From assembly GCA_019454045.1 (NCBI GenBank), contig SKCR01033468.1, positions 151,658-215,657 of the forward strand: DNA of 64,000 bases, given 5' to 3'. The stretch comes from Zanthoxylum bungeanum (Eukaryota; Streptophyta; Magnoliopsida; Sapindales; Rutaceae). Below the pieces are notes generated by a model that was not told the DNA's origin, did no database searches, and was given only the letters and a program-made list of their open reading frames with translations. The translations under genes and the position numbers were made by a program. Positions 35,781 through 48,329 of the stretch are shown in pieces; the first letter of the stretch is position 1; each line of letters begins with the position of its first letter.

Positions 35781-38366
35781 CTTAAATTATTCAATCAATG
35801 CGACTAGAGACAAGTTTCCTCATCAATCTACAATAAATTTGAGTATAACTTTTCTCGTTATAAAGGTCAAAACTTTAATAAGCTCACTGTGCTTTTGCTG
35901 CGTAAACCATTTGCACATTTTTCTGAACGATTCATAATAAAAACTCAATAAAGTTCCAAACTTGATCGTAGTAAGCTATGAACAATCTTATATCTATGGT
36001 TTAATGCTAATTTCCAGAATTGATATCAAATATCATTTTCACTATAAGTTATAGGATAATTTTCTTCGATAAGAAAACAACAGAACCATTAAGTATCAAA
36101 TACTTTATGAATGATTCTGACATCCTATAGCACTTATATGGAAGTAATAAAATGATATTTTCAGCTTATTAATTATGTAGTTCCATTTATAGTTTATCAC
36201 CTTATTTGACTTCAACAAGTCAAGTCTTTTCTACAATAGTCAACATCCAATGTTACACACTAAGTAATAAACAATTTTATTACTCGAGATCGTAGAAAAG
36301 ATATTTTATCAAATTGAATACAATTTTCTATTAAATAAAATAAATGAAAAACTTCAACTCGTACCTCCGAGGAGCAAGTAATATCAATTATATAACCATT
36401 ATACAAAAGATAAATTCAAATCTCAAACATTTCAAGATTCGAATTTTCTACTTATACACATCATATACGTAACTGTAGAAACTAATGGAACATTAATTAA
36501 AATGATGAATTAGTGTTACTGGAGCATAACCCCAAGAGTATTGAAACTAATTTGGTAACACTCAAAATCAAACGAATCAAATCATATAAGATCTGATTAC
36601 TCCCACTTATCAATTCACTCAATATGGAATCGTGGAAGAATCATATTCATTGAATAACCGTAGAACTTATTGCTATAAATTCATATATTTGAATCAAACC
36701 TTTTTGAACAATTGATGAATTTTAAAGGTATAGTTTTCAAAACTTCAGATAAAATATCTTTGAACCAGTCAAAATATTATATCCGCGTTTCATCAGAAAC
36801 ACGTAACTAAGTCACGACAGTTCATCGACTAAGTTACGAAGTAAAGAAAATTACCTTAAGTAATTTACAATTCATTAAAGTAAATACAACCAGTGTATCA
36901 GTTTAATAAATTTTGTGATCCAATGACAATCATTAATTAAATGAGATTTAATCATCTTCCCGAATACAATATTCATTAAATGGATAAGGATATATGGTGT
37001 GATCTGGTATCAAACCATCATTTACCATATGGAATAAGCATCTACTACTTAAGTTATAAAATCTCATAAAACAATGTTCTAAGTTATTACTTAACTGAAT
37101 ACTTTTCTTAATGTTTATCTATTCGTTAATGACACTACTAATCGTTTTAAAATGTATAACAACTATGTACAAAGAACAAGTAACTATCAAATAGTCGTAA
37201 GTTCTGATATCAAATATCAAAACAATCATTCAATAATATTTTAAATAACTAGACAGGAGATCTGATATCCAATATCTACAGTTGTCGTATTATAAAAATC
37301 AGTATTTTCTATACAAAACTATACACATTTCATTTCTTTAGCTTTATTATTTACTTTCAAATTATTTACAACATTTGCAAATAATCGAAAAACAAATAGT
37401 GTCTGACATGTGACCTCTGAATGTCATTAAAGCCAAATACCTAATGGGGTTTTCTTAATGCCAGTGAAGAATCTCGAGACATGAACCAATTCATGTCAAT
37501 CTTTACTGCATAAGAAATTATTCTGTCTAGAAGGATTATATCATTATCTATTTTAATCTAGAACCTATTCAGAAATCTGCAACCATAATTGAAGTCAGAA
37601 AACATATATAATGTGCATGCAGTGGATCAAAGTTTAATTCTATCAAACTAATAGAATAAGGAACAACATGAGCGACAATTTATATAATATTATACATCGT
37701 ATAAGTTAAGGATTTTTAACCTAACAGTGCCTCTCACTACTTTACGTAATATCGTAATCACCAACGGAAATGAGAATTCAATAATTAAATTAAATTCCAT
37801 AATGGGAAGTAGACCCCATGAATATATTTTGACTCACAGCTTTGACACGTTCTCGTCCACGTATATTCATTAGGTAGACAACTCATTGTCAATCGCACTC
37901 ACTGTGACTCCTGGGTTCGGTCCTGATAGTTTCTCGTTAGGACAGCTTTGGCATGTTCACAAGGAGGTGTATCAAGTTTAAAATTTTAAATGACAAACTG
38001 AAGTTACTGATGCACTCCTAACAACTTTGGCACATTCAGGATTTCCATTTCACTTGAATTGTCTCTTATCATATAAGTTCTACCTGCGCAAATGAACTAC
38101 CTTCAACAATAACTGCACAGCTTTGGTATTACAACCATAGCATCATGAAAATATTTACATCTATATTGACAAGGCGGACGAAGAAACAAGTATTCCTAAT
38201 ACTAGTCACTTTCTTAAAACCATATTTAAACGGGGATTTTCCAACAAAAGATGTTTTACTTTATTTAATCAAATTAAATAAACACATGCATGTATTAAGT
38301 AATGATTAAATTAAACATTGAATTTTAAAGGGCTAATCATATTGGGTGTCCAGGATCAGACTCACT
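35781..38366 (-). other. Leader of element D with four CCAAAG-type repeats
   Basis: AT-rich, no open frame of note. On the plus strand a motif close to acagctttggca starts at 37836, 37942, 38021 and 38117, spaced 79-106 bp. Strings like tgatatcaaatatca recur near 36020, 37205 and 37260. Confidence 0.55.
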
Positions 38367-38376
38367 CTGATACCAA
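38367..38376 (-). other. Primer-binding site of element D
   Basis: On the minus strand the sequence after the LTR end (ACCCCAACA) reads taaat and then tggtatcagag, the plant copia site for initiator methionine tRNA. This sets the strand of element D. Confidence 0.8.
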
Positions 38377-39659
38377 TTTATGTTGGGGTCAAATCAGGGT
38401 GGCGCAGCTGAAGAAGCATTATTGAGGCGAAATCGTAGTTTAAAATTTTTAAACTTATGAATAAATTATTCAATATCTAATATTGAAAATTCATTCATAT
38501 TTCACCTAAACATATTTATTCGATATCATATAACGACATAAATAATATAGAAACATCGCGAAACTTTTACGAAAATGTTTTCCTGTAAAACAGCATAAAA
38601 CGCGTTTCCGGCCGAACCGACAGACCAGTGCTCATGGGGACTGCCCATCTCAGCCCCAAAAATATTTGGACAGTTCATGGGCTGATCGACCAGTGCCCAG
38701 TTCACTGTTTGGGCAGCCGTTACCTGGTAATGTCGTTTTTCACCGTTTTCGTGTATTTTCACTCTGAAATAATTTCCGATAAATATTTTTCTTGGACAAT
38801 TAAAATAAATCAATTTATTCAAAATTACTCAATAAATAAAAATTGAATTTTTGTCGAAAAATCAGATTTATCATTAATTACCGAATTGCCCTTATACTTT
38901 GCGAATTTTACATTTTAGTCCTAAATTTGTCAAATATAATTTTAGATGATTCCAAATCATTTCTAAATGATTCTTAACATGTTCAAAATATGAAAACATA
39001 ATTTTCAACTCAAATCCAGAATTTACTGGATATTGCCGAAACTGTAACATCCCCGATCTGGGAGATGTTACCGGCATGTGATAGCTGTACTAACCCCATA
39101 AGCCTCTGACTTTCTGAATGTATCAAAAAATATTCTAATGCAATGTCATGCATATAGACTTTAACTAAATCAACATATAATACTTTTATTACTTATAAAT
39201 GCATACACTGCAATGCTCCTTTTTACAATACTTTATTAGACTCTATAATGATTATGACAACTTTAATGCATACAAATACTTTGACCATGAACTGGACTCT
39301 TATGCTTTGTGACTCCATGCTGGTGGACTTCATCCCTGGTGACTACATCAGTATCCATCCTCCTGAGCTTGTCCTCCTGGAATCCCTACAAAACAACTAA
39401 AACTGGTGGGCGGTTAGATTATTATACAATCTAAGTGAGTGGACTAAAATCTTGAAAACTGAAAAGAGAACTTGATTTCTAAAACCACAGTTTTAATTAA
39501 AACATCTTTACAAGAAAGTTTGTTCAAGAAGCTTTACCCTTCTGAAAACTGCTTTTGAAACTTTAGTGTGAAAACTGTTTACTAAAATCTGACTTTTGAA
39601 AACTATATACTGATAATCTGAAAACTGTGTACTGAAAAACCTGAAATCTGAAAACTGCT

Positions 39660-39850
39660 CTACGTCCAGGACCATAACTCAATTGGACGTCTCTATACAC
39701 CCAGGACCATAACTCAACTGGGTGTACTTTATGCCCAGGACCATAACTCAACTGGGCATCTCTGAACTGGTGGTACCCTACATCCATGACAAACACTCAA
39801 CTGGCAACGTAGAGCTCTACACCCAGGACCATAACTCAACTGGCAGTGTA
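39660..39850. repeat. Tandem repeats in the Tekay-like LTR
   Basis: Five degenerate units of about 35-55 bp built around cccaggaccataactcaactgg, each followed by a variable stretch. Confidence 0.8.
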
Positions 39851-40492
39851 GCCACCAAGTTCCGAAATCATAATTTCGGGACTCTGTAATCCATAGTCCT
39901 GCTCGAGGATCTGAGAGCGTCCCCTCAGTCCTCCACATGTGCACATGTCTCTGAATTCGTCAATTCCATTGTATTAGTTACATACTGGAGTGAGGTTTTA
40001 CCTCATGCCCCGAGATACATAAAAACTATGCTGAAAATCTTAAAACTATCATATTGTTTCTTGAAAAGCATTTTATTTCTCAAAGCATAATTAAATATAA
40101 TAGCAACTGAAAGAAAAGTTTCTAATACCCTACATACTGGAAAAGTAAGTTTGGATTCATAAAGAACAGGTAAATCAATAAATAAAATCAATTGAAGAAA
40201 AAGTGTCCACTCACTGTGATCAAGTCTAGCTGAGCTGGTGATGAATCCTTGATCGCAAGGAATTGTGTTTCCTGTGGATAACCTATGGTAAAAACTTGGT
40301 TAGAATCCTCATATTCGATCAATATTGATACTTTAAAGAGTTACTCGAAAATCGAATACTCAAGGCTTGTAACGGTCATAATTTGATGCAGGATATGAAA
40401 ATAAATTGATATGAGTCTTTAAAGGTGATTTCTAATGCTTTAAGATGAAATCGGGGACTTAAAACTGATTAAGTGTGTTTCTAGCTGGCTTC

Positions 40493-40598
40493 GCGTCGCG
40501 ACGCAGGAAGGGTTTCGCGTCGCGACGCGCGGTGCATAGGATTTTGATTATCTGCTTCGTCCCGCGTCGCGACGCGCACTCTCCCAGCGTCGTGACAC
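40493..40598. repeat. Four copies of the palindrome gcgtcgcgacgc
   Basis: Perfect copies at 40493-40504, 40517-40528 and 40564-40575 and a degenerate one from 40587, in an otherwise AT-rich LTR. Each is self-complementary and CpG-rich. Confidence 0.85.
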
Positions 40599-41019
40599 TA
40601 CTGTAATTTTCCAGATTCTGCCCAGGTTCTGTTTTACTTCTTCAACTCTTCTAAAACTCAACTTATTCAATCTTTACTCCTTTCCATCATTTCTAATCCA
40701 CAAACCAACATTCAAAACATCATCACACATTTAATTTTCATCATTTAAACCATCCATTTATCATCAAATTATCTCTTAATCTATTATATTCATTCCATCA
40801 AGTTTTTACCCAAAACTTAAAAATTCCAAAATTCTTTAACTATCTAATGTTTTAACTCCTATTAAGCATGCTATTAACATCAAAACCAAGTCATCATTGC
40901 AATATAAGTAGTAATTTATCAAAAACATAAAACTCCAAAAATGGGTTTTACCTCTCTTCATGGACTTCTTCTTTTCCCCAAGTCTTCCATAACCTTCATG
41001 GATGCCAAGCTTCATTTGC

Positions 41020-41100
41020 TTTCTTTTTTTCTTCCTTTCTTCCTCTCTTCATTTCTTCTCTTCTTCTTCTTCTTCTTCTTCTTTCCCTTATTTTCTCCTT
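41020..41100. repeat. CTT/TTC-rich simple repeat
   Basis: A pyrimidine-rich low-complexity tract with several runs of ttcttcttc. It explains the long Lys/Glu-rich antisense frame, which is not a gene. Confidence 0.85.
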
Positions 41101-43236
41101 TCACGGTTTTTCTTCTCATTCTCTCTCCAAATTCGTTTTTTAATTCATGGTAATAGTGAATAGTTGCTTCTTTATATACTGAACCCATGGGATTTTTTAC
41201 AAATTGAAGAAAGGTGTAGAAAATTGTAGAATGTTTGAGAAATTTCCATTTAGGCCCGAAATCACTATTCATCCAGAATTTGACTTGAGTTTTTTTACCC
41301 ATTTCTAGTCTGATTTTGGAAAAATGTATAACACGGAAGTTGTGGATCTCGGTCTAAGATTTTCAACGATATAAAATTCATAAAATTCCGAGTTCGTATG
41401 AAAAAGTTATGCTCAAAATACTATATATAGTACAAAAAGGCATACGGTACAGTTTCTTCTCTGGACCTCAAGAAATTTACCGATCATTCCCAAAGTCTTT
41501 TCATAACCGTATTTGAGTCCTAACATGATTTATTTTACGTTTCTTTATCCCGTACATAATAATATCATCATAAAGAGTAGTACTTATTACCGGTCGTTAC
41601 AGAAACAGTCCCATAACTTTTCATTAATTACGATTTGGCCTAATTATTCAAAACACATCAAGATCAAATCCAATTAATCCCAAATTTAATATACATCAAA
41701 TATACATCAAATTATATCATATATATGAAATGTCCCAAAATTGGAATAGGTATAGAATCATAATTTCATAAATTAGTCCAATTACACAATTTACATTAAA
41801 TTGAATTAAGTAAACACTTTAATCATTCAATTACCACACTAATCAAGTCTCACCAACATGAAATTAATCAAGAACAATTCTAGGTTAATTATGAATGGCT
41901 AATCAGGTCTAGAATGACAACTTTAATTATAAATTAATCTTATAAGCTTAATTACTCATAACAAGCTTATAAATTAATCTAACATGCAAATCATCTTCAA
42001 ACAAGTTTCCAACAAATTTAATCACAAACTAAAAGAGTAGAGACATCAAATCAGCAACAAAATTGAAACTAAGATTGATAGAAACATATATATAAAAAAG
42101 TGTGAAAAACTTACAAAATTTCCAAATTTTGGCTTTGTTTTCTTTCTTTCTTCCACATTTTTCTCTCAATTCAATTTGTAAAATATTTGTGAAGCTTGTC
42201 TAAGTTTGAAAAAAGAAACAAAAGAATTTTGTATAACCAAATTCCCTTTGGCCGAATTCTTGCTACAATAATTAAATAATAATTATTTAATTTTGTTCAA
42301 TTTCCATTGGTACAAATTTTAGCTTTAATAAAGTTAATAATTAGCTTTAATAAAGTAAATAAAATGTGTTCTAATGGTATCAAACCATATAAAAAAATCA
42401 TTACGAAAGATATTTATATTATTAATTAATTTAATTATTTAACAATTAAATAATTAAATAAAAATATCTTAAATTTATGCATTATATTTACATTAAATAT
42501 TTCAAATACATATATTAATGAAATATTCCAAATGTCACAATTTGATATTTTATTAATGTGTATTTAATAAAATCAAGTATTAAATACAAATACAAATTAA
42601 TTCGGAAATGATCGTTAGGCCCCGTTTGCATGTATTTTTTCGTTTAACCATTAAACGAGTTATAAATAATTAGTATTGTTCATAACAGTTGCCCTAGTGC
42701 TCTACGAGTATATTTCATTAGTGAGACTCTCTAAATTCAAGCATATCCATCGCAAAATCTAATTTTATGTCCATAATTCACCCACTCGTAAATTATGAAG
42801 ACCACAGATAAACGCGCTGAATCATACAGGTCGATATCATTGCATACGTATAATCCATCCGTCACAGGTATCCAGATTATCCCAGAGATATAGATATAAA
42901 CGTCAAATCTCTAGAGGAATAATCTCGTCGACGTTTTCATTAGCAATCTCTAAATAACATTCGGAACTCATTTTCGAAGTATACTATGGCCATAGATTTA
43001 ACAGATTGCTAATCACATATGAATTACCTATGCTCTGAACACAGAACTGACGGATCCTTTCTTGATACTCATAGGATATCATGATCATTAGTCCACACCC
43101 AACGAACAGACGGAGGTCTGATCTAAATAGATCGGTGACGTGACTGCTATCTAAGTGTGGAGGATAACTCAGATATCCACAGTGGTATGTCAAGTCAAAG
43201 AATCACTATGCTACTCAACCCGAGAAGATTCTAATT

Positions 43237-43575
43237 GACGTTGGTGTACGGTTCCTGTTCCGAACCGGAACCTAACCGGTTCGGTTAGGGTTCCTACCCT
43301 AGCCGAACCAGTTGGAACCGTTCGGTTCCAACGGTTCCGTAAGGTTCCGGTTGGAACCGGTTTGAATTTATATTATTATTATTTTTTTTATTTTTTTAGA
43401 TAAGAATTTTATTTGTAATTTAATGTAATGTAATAAATTTAAATTCACAATTTTAAAATATATTGATTTTTAAATCTCAATTTTTTATTTTCAATAAATT
43501 AAAAAAAAATCTCGGAATCGGACTTTTCGGTTCCGGTTCGGAACCGAACCGAACCGCCGGTCGGGTCTAGGTGTA
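43237..43575. mobile_element. Possible non-autonomous hAT-like element (GGTTCC/CCGAACC-rich)
   Basis: About 340 bp with dense ggttccgg and ccgaaccg runs at both ends and an AT-rich middle. The ends contain ggtgtac in both directions (43243 and 43571). A tctaat string on both sides could be part of an 8-bp duplication. Plant hAT MITEs with such ends are common. It lies within the LTR of element D. Confidence 0.4.
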
Positions 43576-44045
43576 CCATCTAATAGGAAATCTTCAGTGA
43601 GTTGTTCAGTGTTTATCAAATAAACACTTACACGTCTATACGAGTCTCCCAAGACTCATGATTCATTGGGATAAACCATCAGATCAAGTCCGATATACGA
43701 CATGTACTGGTCTCAACGGATTTTACTAACCGACCCATGTCAGTAAATCTTGACCAGTAACTTAATTTAAGGATATACGACTTATAGTGACACATCCCAA
43801 TGTCAATTACAAGCTACGTTGTAACTGCGCACTACGTTGTAAATCCTGAGGTCTTTGCCTAATATAAATACATATCACTAAACTAGATTTACGTTCAATC
43901 TAATCGAAATTAGATCGAATATGTATATAAAAGACAAGAGGTGAAACCATTTAAATCAGTAATATTGTGGAAAAATATATTGCTCGTATTCATGAATCAG
44001 ATATAAATACGATCCGGATTGATGCTCAGAGCACCAACCCTAACA

Positions 44046-44495
44046 ATTGGGTCACGTGCTGTCTCAAAAGAAAATATCATTCCAGCCTTTAAATTTACAG
44101 TTATACCCGAAATTATCCTATAGTATAAGATTCTCTTAAAAAGGTTCCCAAAATTTTTAAATTTGTATCATTTTAGTCTTTATTTGATAATTCAATATTT
44201 TTACCATTTGACCCTCTTGACCGAGACTTTTAAGAGAAAAATATAAAAATACCCTCAATCAATTTTTGGGTTATTACAATTATCATCCCTAGTTTAAACC
44301 CTCAATTTTATAGATAAGAGAATTTTGTGTCAACAAACTCAATTAATTATAGGTTGGAATTGTGAAATAAAAATTAGGTTATTTTATGTTTTATTATTAA
44401 ATTTATGATAAGATAATAATGAAGTTTTGTGAATTTTAAAATATTATATTTTACTACTAAACTTATGGTTAAATAATATTTTACTATTAAAGTTA
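44046..44495. other. AT-rich intergenic DNA right of element D
   Basis: No gene seen. Several imperfect copies of a unit like ttttactattaaatttatg occur here and again after the next solo LTR, so both belong to one AT-rich repeat split by that LTR. AGTTA at 44491-44495 is the target duplication of the solo LTR. Confidence 0.6.
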
Positions 44496-46401
44496 TGTTA
44501 GACAGTTATGACCCATAGCGTCACTGTTTGTAAAAAGCATTGTGTTTTTGTACAAAATTAACTGTGTATTAATGAAATTGCCTTTTACCGTTTTGTAAAT
44601 TTATTTACTTTAATATAAATGGTAGAAGTCCATATGATTAGTATCGGATTGAGATGATATGAGACAGTATCAATCCATAAAGGTTTAATAATTAAATATC
44701 CATAGTCGTAGTATTATCGAGATTGGACATCGATAATGCGGAATAGACTAGTATTGCACTTATGCGCGTTGTGAGGGCATAACGACATAGTTCTCATATA
44801 TTTAAGTATAGGATACTTATGCAAGTGCGATAGGAGGTTGTGTTTTACCGATGGTACGGAAAACAGCATCGCTCTGGATAGACCCCGTGGAATCTCATTG
44901 GTAGTATGTATATGTGTCTATGGGAGTCCACATCAGGGTAGGTGTATTTGGTCTTAACCTGAGACTCGCATCGCTAATGCTTGTGACAATCGGTAAACTT
45001 TGGTTTTGGTCGTACAGGGCTTTAACAGGTTCTGTGTACGCCTCTTCTGGGTTTATTGAGAATCGTAGTGCATTGGATGTGATGTCAAGATGGAAGTATC
45101 ACTTCAGACATATGGAGATGATGATCACGCAGGGATTCAGAACTGGTTCTCTATAGTGTTGCAACCATCGGGATAATATGACAAGGTCATGATTATCCGA
45201 TTCAAAGAGACTAGTTGCTTGATATCCGATATGTGCTTCGTACGGGGCAGACACTATTCCAGCCCCAGGCCTTGCACGTGACATCTGATACTGGATCGCG
45301 ATACGCAATACTACGGTATACTACGCCTAATATAGATCTTATATTCCAGTAAGAATATTTCTGGAGAATTGGGAAGACATGGCGCTTTGCTAGAAGTCAA
45401 CCTTGTCTCGTAAATCGGTAAAACGTAGTACAAGGTACGTACGTGTTCGGATAGTCCGACGACCGTATTTACTGCCAACATATCCGGAGATCTCTTGGGT
45501 CACTTCCCGAAGATTCACAGATGACGTTTGATTCGAACTTAATCTGGGATTAAAAGCGGAGAAACTTTATCTAGGATAAAGTACTATTTGAGGAGAGAGA
45601 AAGATTAATTTGGAATTAATCGATAAAATAATATATTCGATATATTAAACGAAATTGGATTTCGATACGGAATTAAAATTAGATTTTAATTCGGGCACTC
45701 GAATTAATTTAGAATTAATTCACAAGCGACGTGAATAGTAAATTGGATTTATTTAATAATTTAAAATTATCGAAACCGAGCCCGAAATGTGTTTGCGAGG
45801 CTACTCGGATTTTGAATCGCGTGCGGCCGCAAGTCACATCGCAAATCACATCACTTGTCATTGATGAGTGATGGTTGTCAAGTCACTTTTTGAATAGTGA
45901 CATGCAGTCACTATTCATGATGGAGGTGGTTGAGTGCCATTAATGTGATTTTGGAGGGAAAAGTGAGTGTTGACTTTCTTGGAAGGTATATACCACTTTT
46001 ATTAGCCTTTTTGGTAAATGAATATAAGATATAACAAAATCAAAACTCTCTCCTCCATCTTCTCTCCTCTTGGCCGAAACTTGAACAAGATAAACCTAGG
46101 GTTTTATTTTTCAATTTTCAAAGGCAAACCTTGCTAGCACACTTTGGTGGATCAAACAAAGGAGATAGGGAATAGATTGAAGAGCTTGGATCTAATTCTT
46201 GGAGCTTGGAGCTTGAAGTTTTCTTCATCCAAATCTTTGTCTTGGCCGAATTCAAAGGAGCACAAAGAAAGGATTTTTCTTGGTGCTTTCATCACATCCG
46301 ATCGTTGTAAGTGTGATTCCGCCACTCTTTCAATTTATTCATTCTTGTTTCATGCTTTGTGTTGATCTTGAGACATGTTTAAGAAACATTAGAAACCAAT
46401 A
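44496..46401 (+). mobile_element. Solo LTR of the A/B copia family outside the nest
   Basis: 1,906 bp, beginning TGTTAGACAGTTATGACCC, ending GAAACCAATA (a CA to TA change; element B ends GAAACCAACA), with the duplication AGTTA at 44491-44495 and 46402-46406. No internal region. Frames within it mirror frames in the other family LTRs and are not genes. Confidence 0.9.
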
Positions 46402-46406
46402 AGTTA

Positions 46407-47374
46407 TACAAAATCTAATTTTTTTCCTAATTTTCTGTTAGTTGGCCATTAGTTGACCTTAAAGTTAAAATATAAAGGTCATATAAGATTTTGACAAAAA
46501 ATTAGTAAAATATTATTTTATTATAAGTTTATTAGTAAAATATATATTTAAATTTTAATTAGCCAATTGTAATTATTATAGTAAACTATAATAACCCTAA
46601 AAATTAATAATGTTTGATAATTTAGGATTATTTACATTTTACTATTAAATTTATGATAAAATAATATTTGGATATTGAAATATTACATTTTACTATAAAC
46701 TTATGGTAAAATAATAATTTATTATTTTTCCATCAAAATTTTAATTGATCGTTTATATATTTAACATTAAGGTCAACTGACGGAAAACTAACTAAAAATA
46801 GTAAAAATTTTAAATTTCACATAACTTTAGTATAAATATTTTATAATAAATTTAGTAGTAAAATAAATATTTCAAATTTTACAATACCCAATTATTATTT
46901 TATTATAAATTTAGTCAATCAATATAAAATATAGGGAGCAAAATTAGAACAGAACTCTGTTTTTAGAGATTCAAACATAATATGAATTTATTATTTATTT
47001 AAAAAATTTAAACATGTTGATCAGTTTATTTGTACGTAAATTAGCACGCCTTGCATTCATGTTCAAACAATTAAAAATCTTTAGTGGAAATTATTCCATA
47101 AAATAAGTAATTAAAACTCTAACAAACATAACTTATATTAAAATATTTAAAGAACAAATTATTTAGAAATTAGAAATCACCAGCTTAACATGTGGGACCT
47201 TTGCCCAAATTAAATAATATTGTGTTAATATTTACTTTATTTAATTTTTTGAAAAATATTATTTATTTTATTTGGTTACCTGCCGAACCGAATTGTCACT
47301 TTCTTCTAAATACAGCCCAACGCTAGTGCGCTACTTTTTCGCACGAGGCTCCCGGCCCCTTCGAAACAGCCACG
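46407..47374. other. AT-rich intergenic DNA
   Basis: No gene seen. It holds copies of the AT-rich unit described left of the solo LTR, an inverted-repeat structure (46435-46796) and, near its right end, gene-proximal sequence of higher complexity. Confidence 0.5.
46435..46796. repeat. Inverted repeat, possible MITE
   Basis: The left arm (46435-46469, ttagttggccattagttgac then cttaaagtta) is the imperfect reverse complement of the right arm (46761-46796, ttaacattaaggtcaactga then cggaaaactaacta). About 290 bp of AT-rich spacer. No clear target duplication, so the class is open. Confidence 0.5.
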
Positions 47375-47735
47375 ATAGACGGATCATGGTTTTGATTTGG
47401 AATCGAAAGCGAACCGGAACTAATTCAGAGAAATTGTAATGTTACAGTTCTATATGATTTTGGTTCTAGAGTCGGAACTAAATCGAAATTCATTTTGATT
47501 CGATTCGATTTCGGTACGGTTCCAGTTCGGTTTGATTAGGAACTGGAACCAAATCGATTTTTTCCTTTTGCCCAAAAAAATAAAGAACCAAACCGATTTT
47601 TCAGGTTCGATCTGCTTTTATAATTCCAAAAACTTGAAACCATAATCGAACCGATTCAATTACGATTTCACATTCCTTAAATTGTATAACCGGACGGTTC
47701 TATTTGATTCTAGAATCGAACCGAACAGAAAGTAG
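47375..47735. mobile_element. Possible second hAT-like element upstream of the kinesin gene
   Basis: A stretch dense in ggttc/gaaccg strings of both orientations, with agccac on both sides (about 47368 and 47733). It resembles the element at 43237-43575 in composition but is more diverged. It lies about 700 bp upstream of the kinesin start codon. Confidence 0.35.
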
Positions 47736-47989
47736 CCACATACTTTTCCAAAACACAATCGCCCCACTATTTAGGGCATTTCCGTAAATTAATACTACAA
47801 TTATACACACTAGTCAAAACATTTCCTCATGCGACAGCGAGTATAATAATTTATACTCGAAAAAGTTTGGCTTTCAAACAAGATTAGAATTTAATCTTTT
47901 TTTTGTCGTAATTAAAACCACGGTTATTCCCGCTCATTTTCGGGCACGGTATTTTGAAAATTCCTTAACTTCGCGGGTCCACTTCGCCG

Positions 47990-48018
47990 TCCACGTCAGC
48001 ATTATCCTCCACGTCACT
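47990..48018 (+). promoter_or_regulatory. Two tccacgtca motifs upstream of the kinesin gene
   Basis: ccacgtcagc and tccacgtcac lie 10 bp apart, about 420-445 bp before the start codon. ACGT-core sites of this kind are bound by plant bZIP factors. A role here is inferred only. Confidence 0.35.
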
Positions 48019-48323
48019 CTTACCAAGTAACTCGTTTATAATCTTTCACAGTTTCACCACCAATAAAAAATTAATAAAGCATTCAAACTTTTAAAAGAAT
48101 TAAAAAAACAAAAAACAAATTCATGGGTCTCGCCGTCTCGGTTTCTCTCACCAGTTATTGGAGAAATCTTCTTCACGTTTCTCTGCAACTCTCTCTTTGC
48201 CTTCAAGAAGAAGAAACAATCTCTCCATTGCTAAATCTATAAAGCGCAAATAATTAAATAAATTAAAAAAATGAATATAATAAAAATAAAACAGTGTTCT
48301 TCACTTTTGTTGTGAATCAAGCC

Positions 48324-48329
48324 ATGTGA
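48324..48329 (+). promoter_or_regulatory. Start-stop upstream ORF (ATGTGA)
   Basis: An ATG immediately followed by TGA, about 110 bp before the kinesin start. If it is within the transcript it could lower translation. No transcript data are available to me. Confidence 0.3.

Larger units (their letters stand above)
39043..41601 (+). mobile_element. Solo LTR of a Tekay/chromovirus-like gypsy element
   Basis: A 2,559-bp LTR from TGTAACATCCCCGATCTGG to GGTCGTTACA, flanked by GAAAC on both sides (39038-39042 and 41602-41606). The ends are those I know from Tekay-type chromovirus LTRs. No internal domain is present. It contains tandem repeats at 39660-39850, GC-rich palindromes at 40493-40600 and a CTT-rich tract at 41020-41100. 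Long minus-strand frames there are antisense of these repeats, not genes. Strand is taken from the usual LTR orientation. Confidence 0.85.
35781..44045 (-). mobile_element. Copia-type LTR retrotransposon D, outermost level, left part outside window
   Basis: A minus-strand element identified by its 5' LTR (38381-44045), the primer-binding site next to it and a leader running left to 35781, where element C is inserted. Its right flank ATTGG (44046-44050) should be the target duplication. No gag or pol is visible because the coding part would lie on the far side of element C, beyond the left window edge. Assignment to copia rests on the initiator-Met primer-binding site and on leader repeats like those of elements A and B. 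Confidence 0.7.
38381..44045 (-). repeat. 5' LTR of element D, interrupted
   Basis: On the minus strand it starts TGTTAGGGTTGGTGC at 44045 and ends ACCCCAACA at 38381. Without the Tekay-like solo LTR (39043-41601) it is about 3.1 kb, and it probably also contains a smaller insertion at 43237-43575. The left and right parts join cleanly across the GAAAC duplication. Confidence 0.7.

Noticed and set aside
39563..39944. Overlapping minus-strand frames rich in ELWSWA / SYGPG repeats
   Set aside because: They are translations of the tandem repeats of the Tekay-like LTR.
41012..41302. Lys/Glu-rich open frame on the minus strand
   Set aside because: Antisense of a CTT-rich simple repeat inside the Tekay-like solo LTR; no domain and no homologous frame expected.
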